From NCBI RefSeq assembly GCF_000192475.1, contig NZ_AEYW01000001.1, forward strand, positions 291,272 to 355,271: a DNA stretch of 64,000 nucleotides. Direction: 5' to 3'. This DNA comes from Ruegeria conchae (lineage in GTDB: Bacteria; Pseudomonadota; Alphaproteobacteria; Rhodobacterales; Rhodobacteraceae). Made by a program: the position numbers and the translations under genes. Below, one piece after another: positions 25,581 to 35,555 of the stretch (position 1 is the first letter of the stretch; each line of letters opens with the position of its first letter). The notes below the pieces were generated by a model. It made no database searches. It worked only from the letters and a program-made list of their open reading frames with translations, and was not told the DNA's origin.

Positions 25581-26044
25581 GCCTGCTCCTTTTTGGGCTT
25601 AAACGGTGCCATGCCCGCACGCGCTAGTTCATCCGCGCGCTCATTCTCGGGGTGGCCTGCGTGACCCTTGACCCATTCCCAAGTCACCTGATGCCGCTCT
25701 TGCGCCTCATCCAGCCGCTGCCACAGATCAACATTCTTGACCGGCTTCTTGTTCGAGGTCTTCCAGCCATTTCGCTTCCAACCGAAAATCCAGCCGGTGA
25801 CGCCGTTTTTTACATAGGCGCTGTCGGTGACGATGGTGATCACAGATGCTCGCTCTAGCGTTTCCAGCGCGCTGATCGCAGCCAACAGTTCCATCCGGTT
25901 GTTGGTGGTCTCGGCCTCTCCGCCATTCAATTCGCGCTCTTTCAGAACGGTATCACCATCCATCGCGCGTAGCAGCACGCCCCAGCCACCGGGACCGGGA
26001 TTGCCGGAACAGGCGCCATCGGTATAGGCAAACAAATCAGGCAT
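25577..26044 (-). CDS. rnhA: Ribonuclease HI
   Basis: A 155-residue RNase H that cuts RNA in RNA:DNA hybrids. The ATG at 26044 gives the standard opening [20 protein letters not shown] with catalytic D9; the others are the glutamate in [11 protein letters not shown], the aspartate in VTDSAYV and the aspartate in ERADELA. The basic handle [16 protein letters not shown] is present, as in E. coli RNase HI. An earlier start at 26071 would add nine residues. Its start overlaps the end of the upstream methyltransferase by eight bases. Confidence 0.96.
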   Translation of the reverse strand: MPDLFAYTDGACSGNPGPGGWGVLLRAMDGDTVLKERELNGGEAETTNNRMELLAAISALETLERASVITIVTDSAYVKNGVTGWIFGWKRNGWKTSNKKPVKNVDLWQRLDEAQERHQVTWEWVKGHAGHPENERADELARAGMAPFKPKKEQA

Positions 26045-26627
26045 GGGCAAACACCAGAATGAACCCGTCATAAGACCCGGCGAGACCTTTGCCGATCCCC
26101 TGCACGGTGCGGTCGATGGTGAACCCGGCCGTGGTCAGAGTCTCTTCTATCTCGGGCTGAGTATAATAGGTATAATAGCGGTTAATATCGTCGCGATGCT
26201 CACCCGTTCCAAGCTTCATGCCCAAAAACAACTGACCGCCGGATTTCAGTGCCGTGTGGATTGCGCTTAGATGACGCGGGAAATCGGATCGGGGCGCATG
26301 CAGTAGCGAAAAGCTGGCATAAACGCCGTCGTATTCCTCGGCCTCGGTGACGTCATCGAAAGTGCCTAGATAGGCATCGACGCCATTGTCGCGTGCGTGT
26401 TCGACAAAGGCCGGCGTGGCATCCAGCGCCCGCACCTTTAGCCCTTGGCGCATCAAAAACGCGCTGTCCGATCCGGGCCCCGAGCCCAGATCCAAAACAT
26501 ATCCGCCCGCCTCGACCGCATCCGCAAAGGCCTGCCGGGCCTCAAGCTGTTCGGGGGGCAGGGGGATTTTCAGATAATCGGCGACCCGGGCAGTGTAGGC
26601 GTCAATCGTGCGTTTGTCCTGAGTCAT
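26037..26627 (-). CDS. Class I SAM-dependent methyltransferase
   Basis: A 196-residue Rossmann-fold methyltransferase. Motif I is [15 protein letters not shown] (about residues 44-58), the acidic residue after strand 2 is in [14 protein letters not shown], and [14 protein letters not shown] is a typical motif IV region. The substrate is not evident; the sequence looks like the small-molecule (UbiE/Tam-like) group. It overlaps ispH by ATGA and rnhA by eight bases, so its expression is coupled to theirs, but no pathway link is apparent. Confidence 0.9.
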   Translation of the reverse strand: MTQDKRTIDAYTARVADYLKIPLPPEQLEARQAFADAVEAGGYVLDLGSGPGSDSAFLMRQGLKVRALDATPAFVEHARDNGVDAYLGTFDDVTEAEEYDGVYASFSLLHAPRSDFPRHLSAIHTALKSGGQLFLGMKLGTGEHRDDINRYYTYYTQPEIEETLTTAGFTIDRTVQGIGKGLAGSYDGFILVFAHA

Positions 26628-27574
26628 GCAGGTTCCCTCAAAACACGCGGCACTTTGAACTCTACGTTTTCTGTCGCGGTTTCGACCAGCTCGACGGTCA
26701 CGTCATAATGGTCGCGGAAGGCTTCGATAACCTCGTTCACCAATACTTCGGGGGCAGAGGCCCCTGCAGTAACCGCAACGCTCGCGATACCCTCCAGCGC
26801 CCGCCAATCGATCTCAGTCGCGCGTTGGACAAGCTGTGCATAGTTGCAGCCCGCACGTGAGGCGACCTCGACCAGACGGCGTGAGTTTGACGAATTCGGC
26901 GCTCCGACCACCAGCAGCGCGTCGGATTTCGGCGCAACCGCTTTTACCGCTTCCTGCCGGTTGGTGGTTGCATAGCAGATGTCTTCTTTATGCGGCCCAA
27001 CGATGGCGGGGAACCGGGCCTCCAGCGCTGCAATGATATCCTTTGTGTCATCCACCGACAGAGTGGTTTGGGTGACAAAAGCCAGTTTATCGGGATCCCG
27101 CACAGCAACCTGCGACACATCCTCAACCGTTTCGACTAGCAGCACCTCACCTTCAGGCAGTTGTCCCATGGTGCCGATGGTTTCGGGATGGCCTTTGTGA
27201 CCGATCATGATCATCTGCAGCCCGGCATCGGCGTGGCGCTGCGCCTCGACATGCACCTTAGACACTAGCGGACAGGTGGCGTCGACATAGATCATCTCGC
27301 GCCGGGCGGCAGTGGCAGGTACGGATTTTGGTACACCGTGGGCGGAAAATATCACTGGGCGGTCGTTTGGGCATTCGTCCAGTTCTTCGACGAACACCGC
27401 ACCCTTGGCGCGCAGCCCATCTACAACGAATTTGTTATGCACGATCTCGTGACGCACATAGACCGGCGCGCCCCATTTCTGCAGAGCCATTTCAACGATC
27501 TTGATGGCCCGATCCACTCCGGCGCAAAACCCGCGTGGGGCGGCAAGATACAATATAAGTGGTGGCTTGGTCAT
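26624..27574 (-). CDS. ispH: 4-hydroxy-3-methylbut-2-enyl diphosphate reductase
   Basis: A 316-residue iron-sulfur enzyme, last step of the MEP isoprenoid pathway, giving IPP and DMAPP. The ATG at 27574 has AAGGAG upstream; an earlier start at 27598 lacks it. The three cluster cysteines are in [11 protein letters not shown] (C12), [11 protein letters not shown] and [12 protein letters not shown]. Other landmarks are the substrate-binding histidines in VRHEIVHN and IGHKGHPE and the [11 protein letters not shown] motif. First gene of a four-gene operon with overlapping ends. Confidence 0.97.
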   Translation of the reverse strand: MTKPPLILYLAAPRGFCAGVDRAIKIVEMALQKWGAPVYVRHEIVHNKFVVDGLRAKGAVFVEELDECPNDRPVIFSAHGVPKSVPATAARREMIYVDATCPLVSKVHVEAQRHADAGLQMIMIGHKGHPETIGTMGQLPEGEVLLVETVEDVSQVAVRDPDKLAFVTQTTLSVDDTKDIIAALEARFPAIVGPHKEDICYATTNRQEAVKAVAPKSDALLVVGAPNSSNSRRLVEVASRAGCNYAQLVQRATEIDWRALEGIASVAVTAGASAPEVLVNEVIEAFRDHYDVTVELVETATENVEFKVPRVLREPA

Positions 27575-27705
27575 GGGCGGTCTCCTTGCCCGAGACACCT
27601 AGGTCTTTTCATTGCCATGGTCCAGACAGCAGCACGTCATTTACCTGACATGAATCGCTGTTAGAAAAGGAATGTTTTTAGCACCTATCCCTTTAAAAGT
27701 AGCGC

Positions 27706-27728
27706 GGCCAGGGCTTTTAGCCCTGGCC
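27706..27728 (-). terminator. Strong hairpin downstream of the NYN gene, likely terminator
   Basis: GGCCAGGGC (27706-27714) pairs perfectly with GCCCTGGCC (27720-27728) around a five-base loop. On the minus strand a short pyrimidine stretch with four T follows after GCG, so termination there is plausible but not textbook. It lies 47 bases after the end of the NYN gene and before the ispH leader. Confidence 0.55.
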
Positions 27729-27774
27729 GTACATTTCATCGCCCCACATCGTGAGTGGGTAATCGGGCTTGGTG

Positions 27775-28350
27775 TTACTGACCGCCTGCAGCGGCGACGC
27801 TGCGCGGTTCAAGCGGCATCTCGCGTGGAGGTCTTCCGATCACGTCGCGCAGGTCCTCCAGCTCGATAAAGTTGTCGGCCTGACGGCGCAGCTCGTCCGA
27901 AATCATCGGTGGCTGGCTGCGAATGGTCGAGACAACCGAAACGCGCACGCCCTGACGCTGCAGGCTGGCAATCAGCGGGCGGAAATCCCCATCGCCCGAG
28001 AACAGCACGATATGATCTACACGTGGTGCCAGTTCCATGGCATCAACGGTCAACTCGATGTCCATGTTTCCTTTGACTTTCCGACGCCCCATGCTGTCGG
28101 TGTATTCTTTGGCCGGCTTGGTGACCATGGTGAAGCCGTTGTAATGCAGCCAGTCCACCAAAGGTCTAATCGGCGAATACTCGTCATTTTCCAGTAGCGC
28201 TGTGTAGTAGAAAGCTCTAAGCAGTTTGCCTCTGCGCATGAATTCTTGGCGCAGCAACTTGTAGTCGATGTCAAACCCCAGTGCTTTGGCGGCTGCATAA
28301 AGATTCGAGCCGTCGATGAACAGCGCTAGCCGTTCGTCCTTGTAAAACAT
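27775..28350 (-). CDS. NYN-domain protein (LabA/DUF88 family), predicted ribonuclease
   Basis: A 191-residue protein with a PIN-like NYN fold. Acidic active-site residues are in LFIDGSNLYAAAK (D14), KGNMDIELTVDAM and VLFSGDGDFRPLI; these are the conserved metal-binding positions of LabA-like NYN proteins. The family is thought to cleave RNA; targets are unknown. The C-terminal 30 residues are rich in proline and arginine. It is divergent from folK with about 125 bases between starts, and a strong hairpin follows its stop. Confidence 0.9.
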   Translation of the reverse strand: MFYKDERLALFIDGSNLYAAAKALGFDIDYKLLRQEFMRRGKLLRAFYYTALLENDEYSPIRPLVDWLHYNGFTMVTKPAKEYTDSMGRRKVKGNMDIELTVDAMELAPRVDHIVLFSGDGDFRPLIASLQRQGVRVSVVSTIRSQPPMISDELRRQADNFIELEDLRDVIGRPPREMPLEPRSVAAAGGQ

Positions 28351-28475
28351 AAAATGGTCCTTCCGGTATAAGCCACCGCACCGTGAGCTCCGTGAGTGAA
28401 AATGAATTGGTCAGTGCAATGGTGCCTCTAAAATAGGCCTTTTTGCCTACATCGCAAGCATTCTCTGTTCCGAAT

Positions 28476-29057
28476 ATGGGGTTCGAAGTGGACAAATCTT
28501 TGTCAAAAGCGGTCATTGCCCTTGGTGCAAATCTCAGTCTGAGAGGTAATGGGCCCAAGGTGACACTTGAGCAATCATTGGTCGCAATGGCCGAGGCAGG
28601 CTTGGTGATTCGCGCAAAAAGTCGGTTTTTTGCCACGCCCTGCTTTCCTGCGGGGGCCGGGCCAGACTACGTTAATGCGGCGGTTTCGATTGAAACGGAT
28701 CAGAGCCCGCACGAGGTCCTAGCGCTGCTGCACCGTATCGAACATGATTTCGAGCGCGCCCGCGAACAACGTTGGGGGATGCGCACGCTGGACCTTGATC
28801 TGGTCTGTTGGGACGATTTGGTGCTACCGGATGATGTGGAATATCACCGCTGGCTAACCCTTCCGCATGAAAAACAGGCCATATCCGCTCCGGAACACTT
28901 GATCCTGCCGCATCCACGTCTGCAGGACCGCGCATTTGTGTTGGTGCCGATGGCAGATGTTACCCCCGATTGGCGCCATCCAGTACTGGACAAGACAGTC
29001 ACGCAGATGGTTGCCGCACTGCCACGCGAGGATGTGGTAGAGGTTAAGCCTCTGTGA
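28476..29057 (+). CDS. folK: 2-amino-4-hydroxy-6-hydroxymethyldihydropteridine diphosphokinase
   Basis: A HPPK of about 193 residues that transfers pyrophosphate from ATP to the pterin in folate synthesis. Key segments: AVIALGANLSLRG (start of the fold), FATPCFPAGAGPDYVNAAVSIET, ERAREQRWGMRTLDLDLVCWDD with the magnesium aspartates, and LPHPRLQDRAFVLVPMADV. The start is uncertain: the ATG at 28476 and a GTG twelve bases later both lack a clear ribosome site, and an upstream in-frame start at 28443 is possible. It leads the rpoZ-rsh-pdxJ run. Confidence 0.93.
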   Translation: MGFEVDKSLSKAVIALGANLSLRGNGPKVTLEQSLVAMAEAGLVIRAKSRFFATPCFPAGAGPDYVNAAVSIETDQSPHEVLALLHRIEHDFERAREQRWGMRTLDLDLVCWDDLVLPDDVEYHRWLTLPHEKQAISAPEHLILPHPRLQDRAFVLVPMADVTPDWRHPVLDKTVTQMVAALPREDVVEVKPL

Positions 29058-29082
29058 TCCTCGCATTCGCGGCATTTCCTGC

Positions 29083-29111
29083 TTGTCAAGGCGGGGATTC
29101 GCGCTTAGATA
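29083..29111 (+). promoter_or_regulatory. Candidate promoter of rpoZ-rsh
   Basis: TTGTCA at 29083-29088 and TAGATA at 29106-29111 are 17 bases apart, in the 94-base gap between folK and rpoZ. The -35 matches five of six consensus bases and the -10 three. The leader to rpoZ would be about 35 bases. Confidence 0.45.
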
Positions 29112-29151
29112 AACCCCTTCCTGCCACGGATTCATTTACGGAGAGCGCCCC

Positions 29152-29505
29152 ATGGCCCGCGTTACGGTCGAAGATTGTGTAGACAAGGTCCCGAACCGGT
29201 TCGAACTGGTGATGCTTGCAGCCCACCGGGCGCGCGAGATTTCCGCCGGTGGCCCGATCACTGTTGATCGCGACAACGACAAGAACCCCGTTGTCTCGCT
29301 GCGCGAAATCGCCGATGAAACTCAAAGCGCTGATGAACTGCGCGAGCGTCTGATCGAGGCCAACCAGACCCAGATCGAGGTTGATGAGCCCGAAGAAGAT
29401 CAGATGGCGCTGCTGATGGGTGCGGAATCCGACAAGCCTGCGGATGACGACATGTCGGAAGAAAAGCTCCTGCGCGCGCTGATGGAGGCTCAGGGCCAGG
29501 GGTAA
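29152..29505 (+). CDS. rpoZ: RNA polymerase omega subunit
   Basis: A 117-residue omega subunit that helps assemble beta' into RNA polymerase. The opening [30 protein letters not shown] is the conserved omega core. The C-terminal 50 residues are an acidic extension ([29 protein letters not shown]) typical of alphaproteobacteria. It lies 26 bases before rsh; the rpoZ-rsh pairing is widespread, and omega takes part in ppGpp binding in some bacteria. Confidence 0.97.
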   Translation: MARVTVEDCVDKVPNRFELVMLAAHRAREISAGGPITVDRDNDKNPVVSLREIADETQSADELRERLIEANQTQIEVDEPEEDQMALLMGAESDKPADDDMSEEKLLRALMEAQGQG

Positions 29506-29531
29506 GCCCCAACGACAAAGGTGCGGACCGG

Positions 29532-31664
29532 ATGATTTCAGCAGAAGACCTGATTGCGCTGGTCCGCAATTACAATCCCAAGACAAATGCCGAGCGCATC
29601 GAACGGGCCTATGAATTTGGCCTTCAGATGCATGAAGGGCAGTTCCGCCACTCTGGCGAGCCCTATTTCTCGCACCCTGTTGCCGTTGCCGCCATCCTGA
29701 CCGAACAGCGTCTGGATGATGCGACCATCATAACGGCCCTGCTGCACGACACGATCGAAGACACCAAGGCCAGCTATGGCAAGGTTTCCGAACTGTTCGG
29801 CGATGAGGTCGCCAAGCTGGTCGATGGCGTCACCAAGCTGACCAACCTGCAGCTTTCCAGCCGCGAGACCAAGCAGGCCGAAAACTTCCGCAAACTGTTC
29901 ATGGCCATGTCCAAGGACCTGAGGGTCATTCTGGTCAAGCTCGCCGACCGTCTGCACAATATGCGCACCATCAAGGCGATGCGCCCCGAAAAGCAGGTGC
30001 AAAAAGCGCGCGAGACGATGGACATCTACGCACCGCTTGCAGGTCGCATGGGGATGCAATGGATGCGCGAGGAACTGGAAGATCTCGCCTTTCGTGTCCT
30101 GAATCCCGAAGGCCGCCAGTCGATCATCCGCCGCTTCATCACCTTGCAGCGTGAAACCGGCGACGTGATCCACCGCATCACCGGCGACATGCGGCACGAG
30201 CTGGAAAAAGCCGGGATCGAGGCCGAAGTCTTTGGCCGTGCCAAGAAACCCTATTCGATCTGGCGCAAGATGCAGGAGAAAGACCAAGGCTTCTCGCGCC
30301 TGTCCGACATCTATGGGTTCCGTATCATTACCGGGTCCGAGGAAGACTGCTATCGCACCCTCGGCGCGATCCACCAGCGCTGGCGCGCGGTGCCGGGTCG
30401 GTTCAAGGACTATATCAGCCAGCCGAAATCGAACGGTTACCGCTCGATCCACACGACTGTGTCCGGGCGCGACGGTAAACGGGTCGAGGTTCAGATCCGC
30501 ACCCGTCAGATGCACGACGTGGCCGAAACCGGCGTGGCGGCACACTGGTCCTATCGCGATGGTGTCCGGTCCGAAAACCCTTTTGCCGTGGACCCGGCCA
30601 AATGGATCGCAAACCTGACGGAACAGTTCGACAGCGAAGATGATCACGAAGACTTCCTCGAAGCGGTCAAGCTCGAAATGTATTCGGACCAGGTGTTCTG
30701 TTTCACCCCTAAGGGCGACGTGGTGAAACTGCCGCGCGGGGCAACACCGATCGATTTTGCTTATGCGATCCACACCCGTATCGGGCATGCCTGTGTTGGC
30801 GCCAAGGTGGACGGAATTCGTGTACCACTTTGGACCCGGCTCAAGAACGGACAGTCGGTGGATATCATCACCGCCGATGGCCAGAGCCCACAGGTCACGT
30901 GGCTTGAGATCGCAGTCACCGGCAAAGCCCGCACCTCGATCCGCCGCGCCTTGCGTGAGGTTGACCGGGAACGTTTCATCAAGCTGGGCAAGGAACTGGC
31001 ACGTGCGGGGTTCGAAAATGTCGGGCGTAAGGCCACCGACAAGGCATTGGATACCGCTGCAAAACACCTGAGGTTGAAAGACCGACACGAATTGTTGGCC
31101 CGTCTGGGCAGCGCCGAACTGACCGCCCATGAGGTGGTCGAGGCTGTATATCCCGAGCTCACCAAGGACGATGGCGACGCGATTTCGCCCCGCCGCGCTG
31201 TGATCGGGCTTGAGCCCGGCCAGAAATTCGACCGTGCGCCTTGTTGTCAGCCATTGCCGGGTGAACGCATCGTTGGCATCACATATCGCGGCAGGGGCGT
31301 TGAGGTGCACGCCATCGACTGCGACCGTCTGACCGAGTTCGAAGATGAACCCGAGCGCTGGGTCGATCTGCACTGGCATGCGGGCACGCACCCAGCTGTC
31401 TATGGAGCGACGCTTGATCTGACTATCGGTAACGATGCCGGGGTCCTGGGGCGTATTTGCACATTGATCGGCGAGAAAAAGGCCAATATCTCGAACCTCG
31501 AATTTGTCGACCGAAAACCGGATTTTTACCGTCTGATGATCAACGTCGAACTGCGCGATCTTGAACAACTGCATTCGCTGATGCTTATGCTTGAGGCAGA
31601 AAGCGATGTTGCCGCAGTCGAACGGTATCGGGAAAGCAAAAAAACTGCCGTCGCGGCTGGCTGA
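29532..31664 (+). CDS. rsh: Bifunctional (p)ppGpp synthetase/hydrolase (RelA/SpoT homologue)
   Basis: A 710-residue long RSH, probably the only stringent-response enzyme. The N-terminal hydrolase has intact HD residues (FSHPV H48; LLHDTIEDT with H72, D73, E76, D77). The synthetase domain begins around 240 with the conserved RLSDIYGFRIIT and KDYISQPKSNGYRSIHT. A TGS domain follows at about 385-445 (VFCFTPKGDVVKLPRGATPIDFAYAIHT), then helical/zinc-finger regions with a cysteine pair (APCCQPLPGE), and a C-terminal ACT domain (TLDLTIGNDAGVLGRICTLIGE). Both activities should be present. Confidence 0.97.
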   Translation: MISAEDLIALVRNYNPKTNAERIERAYEFGLQMHEGQFRHSGEPYFSHPVAVAAILTEQRLDDATIITALLHDTIEDTKASYGKVSELFGDEVAKLVDGVTKLTNLQLSSRETKQAENFRKLFMAMSKDLRVILVKLADRLHNMRTIKAMRPEKQVQKARETMDIYAPLAGRMGMQWMREELEDLAFRVLNPEGRQSIIRRFITLQRETGDVIHRITGDMRHELEKAGIEAEVFGRAKKPYSIWRKMQEKDQGFSRLSDIYGFRIITGSEEDCYRTLGAIHQRWRAVPGRFKDYISQPKSNGYRSIHTTVSGRDGKRVEVQIRTRQMHDVAETGVAAHWSYRDGVRSENPFAVDPAKWIANLTEQFDSEDDHEDFLEAVKLEMYSDQVFCFTPKGDVVKLPRGATPIDFAYAIHTRIGHACVGAKVDGIRVPLWTRLKNGQSVDIITADGQSPQVTWLEIAVTGKARTSIRRALREVDRERFIKLGKELARAGFENVGRKATDKALDTAAKHLRLKDRHELLARLGSAELTAHEVVEAVYPELTKDDGDAISPRRAVIGLEPGQKFDRAPCCQPLPGERIVGITYRGRGVEVHAIDCDRLTEFEDEPERWVDLHWHAGTHPAVYGATLDLTIGNDAGVLGRICTLIGEKKANISNLEFVDRKPDFYRLMINVELRDLEQLHSLMLMLEAESDVAAVERYRESKKTAVAAG

Positions 31665-31680
31665 GAAGGGGTGATCACGA

Positions 31681-32379
31681 GTGGTTTTCAAGCGCCGAGA
31701 TCGCCGCTCGCCTGTCCAAGTTGCGTCAGAGTTTGTCTATCCGCGCGGCGGTTGGACCCGTGCCTTTCACTATGTCAAACATCGGGTGCGCCGCCTGCCT
31801 GACACCCCTGAACGCATCGCGCGTGGCATCGGGGCAGGGGTGTTTGCCTCGTTTACACCATTTTATGGTTTGCATTTTCTCGTCGCCGCCGTGCTGGCTC
31901 GATTGCTCAATGGCAACATATTGGCTGCCCTCAGCGGAACATTCTTCGGCAATCCTCTGACCTATGTGCCGATCGGGGTGGTGAGCTTGCAAACCGGGCA
32001 TTTCCTGTTGGGTACCCGATATCGTGAGCACGACACGCACGGGTTGATGGGGAAATTCGCCGATGCGATGGGTGATCTCAAAGACAATTGCATTGCGATG
32101 TTCACCGGTCGCGAAGCTGACTGGCATGGGCTCAGCCGCTTCTATGACGATGTGTTCTTTCCTTACATGGTTGGCGGTGTCATTCCGGGCATTGTGGCCG
32201 GTGTTGTCTGCGGCTATCTCAGCCTGCCGCTGATCCGCACATACCAGCAGCGCCGCCGCTCCAGGATCAAAGCAAAGTTTGAACAAATCAAGCGTTTGGC
32301 ACAGGCAGAGGCTGACGTTTCAGTGACAAACCCACTAGGCTCGTCTTCAGGGACAATGAAGGATTCGAAAGATGTCTGA
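31681..32379 (+). CDS. DUF2062 membrane protein
   Basis: A 232-residue protein with a GTG start 16 bases after rsh. The DUF2062 core is visible: [51 protein letters not shown], including the family's G-x-F-x-x-x-T/S-P motif and FGNPLT. A second hydrophobic region is [23 protein letters not shown]. The C-terminal tail is basic then polar. The family has no assigned activity; in this neighbourhood it is regularly found between rsh and pdxJ. Its end overlaps pdxJ by eight bases. Confidence 0.88.
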   Translation: MVFKRRDRRSPVQVASEFVYPRGGWTRAFHYVKHRVRRLPDTPERIARGIGAGVFASFTPFYGLHFLVAAVLARLLNGNILAALSGTFFGNPLTYVPIGVVSLQTGHFLLGTRYREHDTHGLMGKFADAMGDLKDNCIAMFTGREADWHGLSRFYDDVFFPYMVGGVIPGIVAGVVCGYLSLPLIRTYQQRRRSRIKAKFEQIKRLAQAEADVSVTNPLGSSSGTMKDSKDV

Positions 32380-33118
32380 CAACCGTTTGCGTCTGGGCGT
32401 GAATATTGACCACGTAGCCACCGTGCGGAATGCGCGCGGCGGGGCCTATCCCGACCCACTACGCGCCGCCCGGATCGCGGAAGAGGCCGGGGCCGATGGC
32501 ATCACAGCACATCTGCGAGAAGATCGCCGCCACATCTCGGATGCCGATATCGACGGGTTGATGGACATCTTGTCGGTACCGCTAAACTTCGAGATGGCCG
32601 CGACGGACGAGATGCAGAAAATCGCCCTGCGCCATAAGCCACACGCTGTCTGCATCGTTCCCGAAAAGCGCGAGGAACGTACAACCGAAGGCGGGCTCGA
32701 AGTCGCGCGCGAAGAAAACAAGCTGGCCCATTTCATTGCGCCCTTGCGCGACGCCGGTTGCCGCGTGTCGATTTTCATCGCCGCAGATCAGCGCCAGATC
32801 GACGCCGCCCATCGCATCGGGGCCGAGGTGATCGAGCTGCACACCGGCGCCTATTGCGATTTCCATGCCGAGGGCAAACCGGACGAATCCGCGCGCGAGC
32901 TCGAAGCCCTGCGCGAAATGTCCGCCTATGCCCATTCACTAGGCCTTGAGGTCCACGCGGGTCATGGCCTGACCTACGACACTGTGCAACCCGTCGCCGC
33001 CTTCCCCGAAGTGCGCGAGCTGAATATCGGCCACTTCCTGATCGGCGAGGCCATCTTCCGCGGCCTTACACCAGCGGTCCACGAAATGCGCCGCCTGATG
33101 GACGAGGCGCGGGCATGA
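32372..33118 (+). CDS. pdxJ: Pyridoxine 5'-phosphate synthase
   Basis: A 248-residue TIM-barrel enzyme, the ring-closing step of vitamin B6 synthesis from 1-deoxyxylulose phosphate and aminoacetone phosphate. Signature pieces are [74 protein letters not shown] and [13 protein letters not shown]. Length and all catalytic residues look standard. It overlaps the preceding DUF2062 gene by eight bases and the following lysE-type gene as ATGA. Confidence 0.97.
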   Translation: MSDNRLRLGVNIDHVATVRNARGGAYPDPLRAARIAEEAGADGITAHLREDRRHISDADIDGLMDILSVPLNFEMAATDEMQKIALRHKPHAVCIVPEKREERTTEGGLEVAREENKLAHFIAPLRDAGCRVSIFIAADQRQIDAAHRIGAEVIELHTGAYCDFHAEGKPDESARELEALREMSAYAHSLGLEVHAGHGLTYDTVQPVAAFPEVRELNIGHFLIGEAIFRGLTPAVHEMRRLMDEARA

Positions 33119-33738
33119 TCACCCCTGGTTTTGTGGCGATCTGGATTGCCTGGCTGATGGCCGGGGGCTCGCCGGGCCCTGCCACCATGGGCATCGCGGG
33201 TACTGCGATGAACGAAGGCCGCACCGCCGGGCTCGCGTTCGCGCTGGGCATCTGCGCGGGCTCCGCGGCATGGGGCATAGCTGCCGCTTTGGGTCTGTCG
33301 GCGATCATGCTGGCCAATGTCTGGGTGTTTGAGGTGATCCGCTATATCGGTGTCGCTTATCTGGGCTGGCTGGCGTTGAAGGCCCTGCGCCGCGCGCTGT
33401 CCTCGGATGAGGTTGCTTTGGGCAACCCGGTCACCGGCACTCTGTCCACCATCTTCGCCAAAGGGGCGGCTATCCACCTGACCAACCCCAAGGCGATCCT
33501 CAGCTGGGGCTCGATCTACGCCATCGTCGCGCCCAATGATGCCAGCCTTGCTATGCTGCTGGGCTATTTCGCCATGCTCTATGCAGGGTCGCTGCTGATC
33601 TTCATCGGCTACGCCTTTCTGTTTTCGTCTGCTCGGATGGTCAACGCCTATCGAAGTGCCCGCCGCTGGTTTGATTTCGCCTTCGCGGGCTTCTTTGGCG
33701 TCGCCAGCTACAAGATCCTCACGGTGCGCTTGTCATGA
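33115..33738 (+). CDS. LysE/RhtB-family amino-acid exporter
   Basis: A 207-residue inner-membrane protein with six hydrophobic segments. The first includes the LysE signature ([43 protein letters not shown]), with the GPA/G-x-x turn after helix 1; later helices include [15 protein letters not shown]. Exports an amino acid or related compound; which one is not visible. The start overlaps pdxJ by ATGA. It is an accessory insertion in the otherwise housekeeping pdxJ-acpS region. Confidence 0.9.
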   Translation: MITPGFVAIWIAWLMAGGSPGPATMGIAGTAMNEGRTAGLAFALGICAGSAAWGIAAALGLSAIMLANVWVFEVIRYIGVAYLGWLALKALRRALSSDEVALGNPVTGTLSTIFAKGAAIHLTNPKAILSWGSIYAIVAPNDASLAMLLGYFAMLYAGSLLIFIGYAFLFSSARMVNAYRSARRWFDFAFAGFFGVASYKILTVRLS

Positions 33739-33754
33739 CCTCTGGGGTGCAAGG

Positions 33755-34081
33755 ATGATCCGACATTGCGTGATGCTGCGCCTCAGGCCCGATCATGACG
33801 CGGTAGAGCTTGCCGCTGTGATGGACGGGCTGAGCACGGCTGCAAACCGCTTGCCGGGCTGCGGTGGCTTCATCCACGGCCCAAATCGCGACTTTGAGGC
33901 AAAATCCCCGGGCTATCCCTACGGCTTCACGCTGGATTTCGCGGCTGAGGTCGACCTGCGGCGTTATGCCAGTGACGAAACTCACCAGCTACTTGGCGCA
34001 CGGCTTGTCGCGCTGTGCGTGGACGGGGCCGAGGGTGTCTTGGTGTTCGATCTGGAAATGCCTGACACGGTTGACCAATAG
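33755..34081 (+). CDS. Dabb-domain (stress-responsive A/B barrel) protein
   Basis: A 108-residue protein starting at the ATG at 33755 (MIRHCVMLRLRPDHDA), the standard Dabb opening with conserved histidine on strand 1. The second half (GYPYGFTLDFAAEVDLRRYASDETHQLL) has the usual aromatic strand and the final helix-start D-x-x-x-H/Y residues. The fold is a dimeric ferredoxin-like barrel found in stress proteins and some polyketide cyclases; function here is unknown. It lies between the LysE gene and a quinone reductase, likely co-transcribed. Confidence 0.85.
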   Translation: MIRHCVMLRLRPDHDAVELAAVMDGLSTAANRLPGCGGFIHGPNRDFEAKSPGYPYGFTLDFAAEVDLRRYASDETHQLLGARLVALCVDGAEGVLVFDLEMPDTVDQ

Positions 34082-34097
34082 GAGACGAGGGACTGTC

Positions 34098-35075
34098 ATG
34101 AAAGCAATCACCTATCGCAGATTCGGCGCGGCGGCGGATGTCCTTGAGTTGGTCGAGCTGCCCACGCCTGAGCCCGGCGCAGGCGACGTTTTGGTCCGTG
34201 TCCACGCCAGCGGCATCAACCCCTCAGATGTCAAGCTGCGCAGCGGCGCGCGTCCGGGTGCGGTGATGCAATACCCAATGATTGTCCCCCATTCGGACGG
34301 GGCCGGCGTGATTGAGGCCGTAGGCGAAGGGGTCGACCCCGCACGCGTCGGCGAACGTGTCTGGATCTGGAACGGCCAATGGCAACGCGCCTTTGGCACA
34401 GGGGCCCAATACATCGCGCTGCCTTCCGATCAGGCTGTGTTTCTGCCCGACACCACCAGCTTTGCCGAAGGCGCCTGTTTCGGTATCCCCGCTATGACTG
34501 CTTGGTACGGGCTCTATTGCGACGGCCCCATCACTGACAAAACCGTGCTTGTCACCGGCGGAGCTGGCACGGTCGGGCGCTACGCCTGCCAGATGGCAGC
34601 GCTGGGCGGCGCGCGCGTTATCACCACCGTCAGTTCAGACGAAAAAGCCGCCCATTCTGGTGCGACAGATTGGGTCAACTACCGCACGCAAGACGTGGCC
34701 GAGGCGGTGATGGACATGACCAACGGCGCAGGCGTTGACCTCATCGTCGAGGTCGATTTCGCCGCCAACCAACCCGCTTCCCTTTCGATGATCCGCCCCG
34801 GCGGGACCATCGCTAGCTATGCCTCGGCCTCACAAATGACGCCCGAACTGGATTTCTACGGCTTCATGTTCAAGAACATCCGCCTGCATATGCTGATCGT
34901 CTACCAGCTCGACGCCGCGGCCCGCCGTCGCGGCGAGGCGCAGTTGGTTGAGTGGCTGGAACAGGACGCATTGTCTCACGCCGTTGTTCCCGGTGGAAAC
35001 CTCAGCGATGCGGCCACCGCCCACCAGATGGTCGAGGCCGGACAAAAGCTGGGCACCGTGGTGTTGGAGGTCTGA
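34098..35075 (+). CDS. NADPH:quinone reductase-like zinc-independent alcohol dehydrogenase family protein
   Basis: A 325-residue medium-chain dehydrogenase/reductase. The start is the ATG at 34098 ([18 protein letters not shown]); the longer open frame upstream belongs to the Dabb gene region. Catalytic-domain landmarks are [32 protein letters not shown] and the nucleotide motif [19 protein letters not shown]; zinc-ligand cysteines are absent, so it is a QOR-type enzyme reducing quinones or enones with NADPH. It ends one base before acpS. Confidence 0.9.
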   Translation: MKAITYRRFGAAADVLELVELPTPEPGAGDVLVRVHASGINPSDVKLRSGARPGAVMQYPMIVPHSDGAGVIEAVGEGVDPARVGERVWIWNGQWQRAFGTGAQYIALPSDQAVFLPDTTSFAEGACFGIPAMTAWYGLYCDGPITDKTVLVTGGAGTVGRYACQMAALGGARVITTVSSDEKAAHSGATDWVNYRTQDVAEAVMDMTNGAGVDLIVEVDFAANQPASLSMIRPGGTIASYASASQMTPELDFYGFMFKNIRLHMLIVYQLDAAARRRGEAQLVEWLEQDALSHAVVPGGNLSDAATAHQMVEAGQKLGTVVLEV

Positions 35076-35076
35076 C

Positions 35077-35496
35077 ATGATCCTCGGCATCGGCACCGAC
35101 CTCGCCAATATCGAACGCATTCAAGGCACGCTCGACCGGTTCGGTGACCGGTTCCGCATCCGCGTCTTTACCGAGACCGAGCAAAGCAAGGCCGAACGCC
35201 GCCACGATACCGCAGGCACCTACGCCAAACGCTGGGCCGCGAAAGAGGCTTGTTCAAAAGCCCTAGGCACCGGTCTACGGATGGGGATCGCGTGGAAGGA
35301 TATGGCCGTGACCAACCTGCGCACAGGCCAACCCGTTATGCATGTCACCGGCTGGGCCGCCGAGCGCCTGAAAGAACTGACACCCGAAGGGCATGAGGCC
35401 ATCATCCACGTCACCCTGACCGATGATCACCCCTGGGCGCAGGCCTTTGTGGTGATAGAGGCCCGACCGCTTCAAGAAGCGCCCGCGCAGCCTTGA
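35077..35496 (+). CDS. acpS: Holo-[acyl-carrier-protein] synthase
   Basis: A 139-residue trimeric phosphopantetheinyl transferase that activates acyl carrier protein. The start ATG follows a GGAGG site at the end of the previous gene. Signature motifs are [15 protein letters not shown] (D8, magnesium) and [16 protein letters not shown] (E, magnesium). It belongs to the conserved pdxJ-acpS-lepB-rnc-era run of alphaproteobacteria. Confidence 0.96.
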   Translation: MILGIGTDLANIERIQGTLDRFGDRFRIRVFTETEQSKAERRHDTAGTYAKRWAAKEACSKALGTGLRMGIAWKDMAVTNLRTGQPVMHVTGWAAERLKELTPEGHEAIIHVTLTDDHPWAQAFVVIEARPLQEAPAQP

Positions 35497-35555
35497 CTTG
35501 CCCCCACCTGACACGCATGTAGCACCCCAACCACGCATAGACTGGAGAGAGCAGT

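Noticed and set aside
29538..31691. 717-codon open frame antisense to rsh
   Set aside because: The opposite strand encodes a complete, motif-rich rsh. Long antisense frames are common in GC-rich genes with strong third-position bias, and this one has histidine- and leucine-rich text with no domain.
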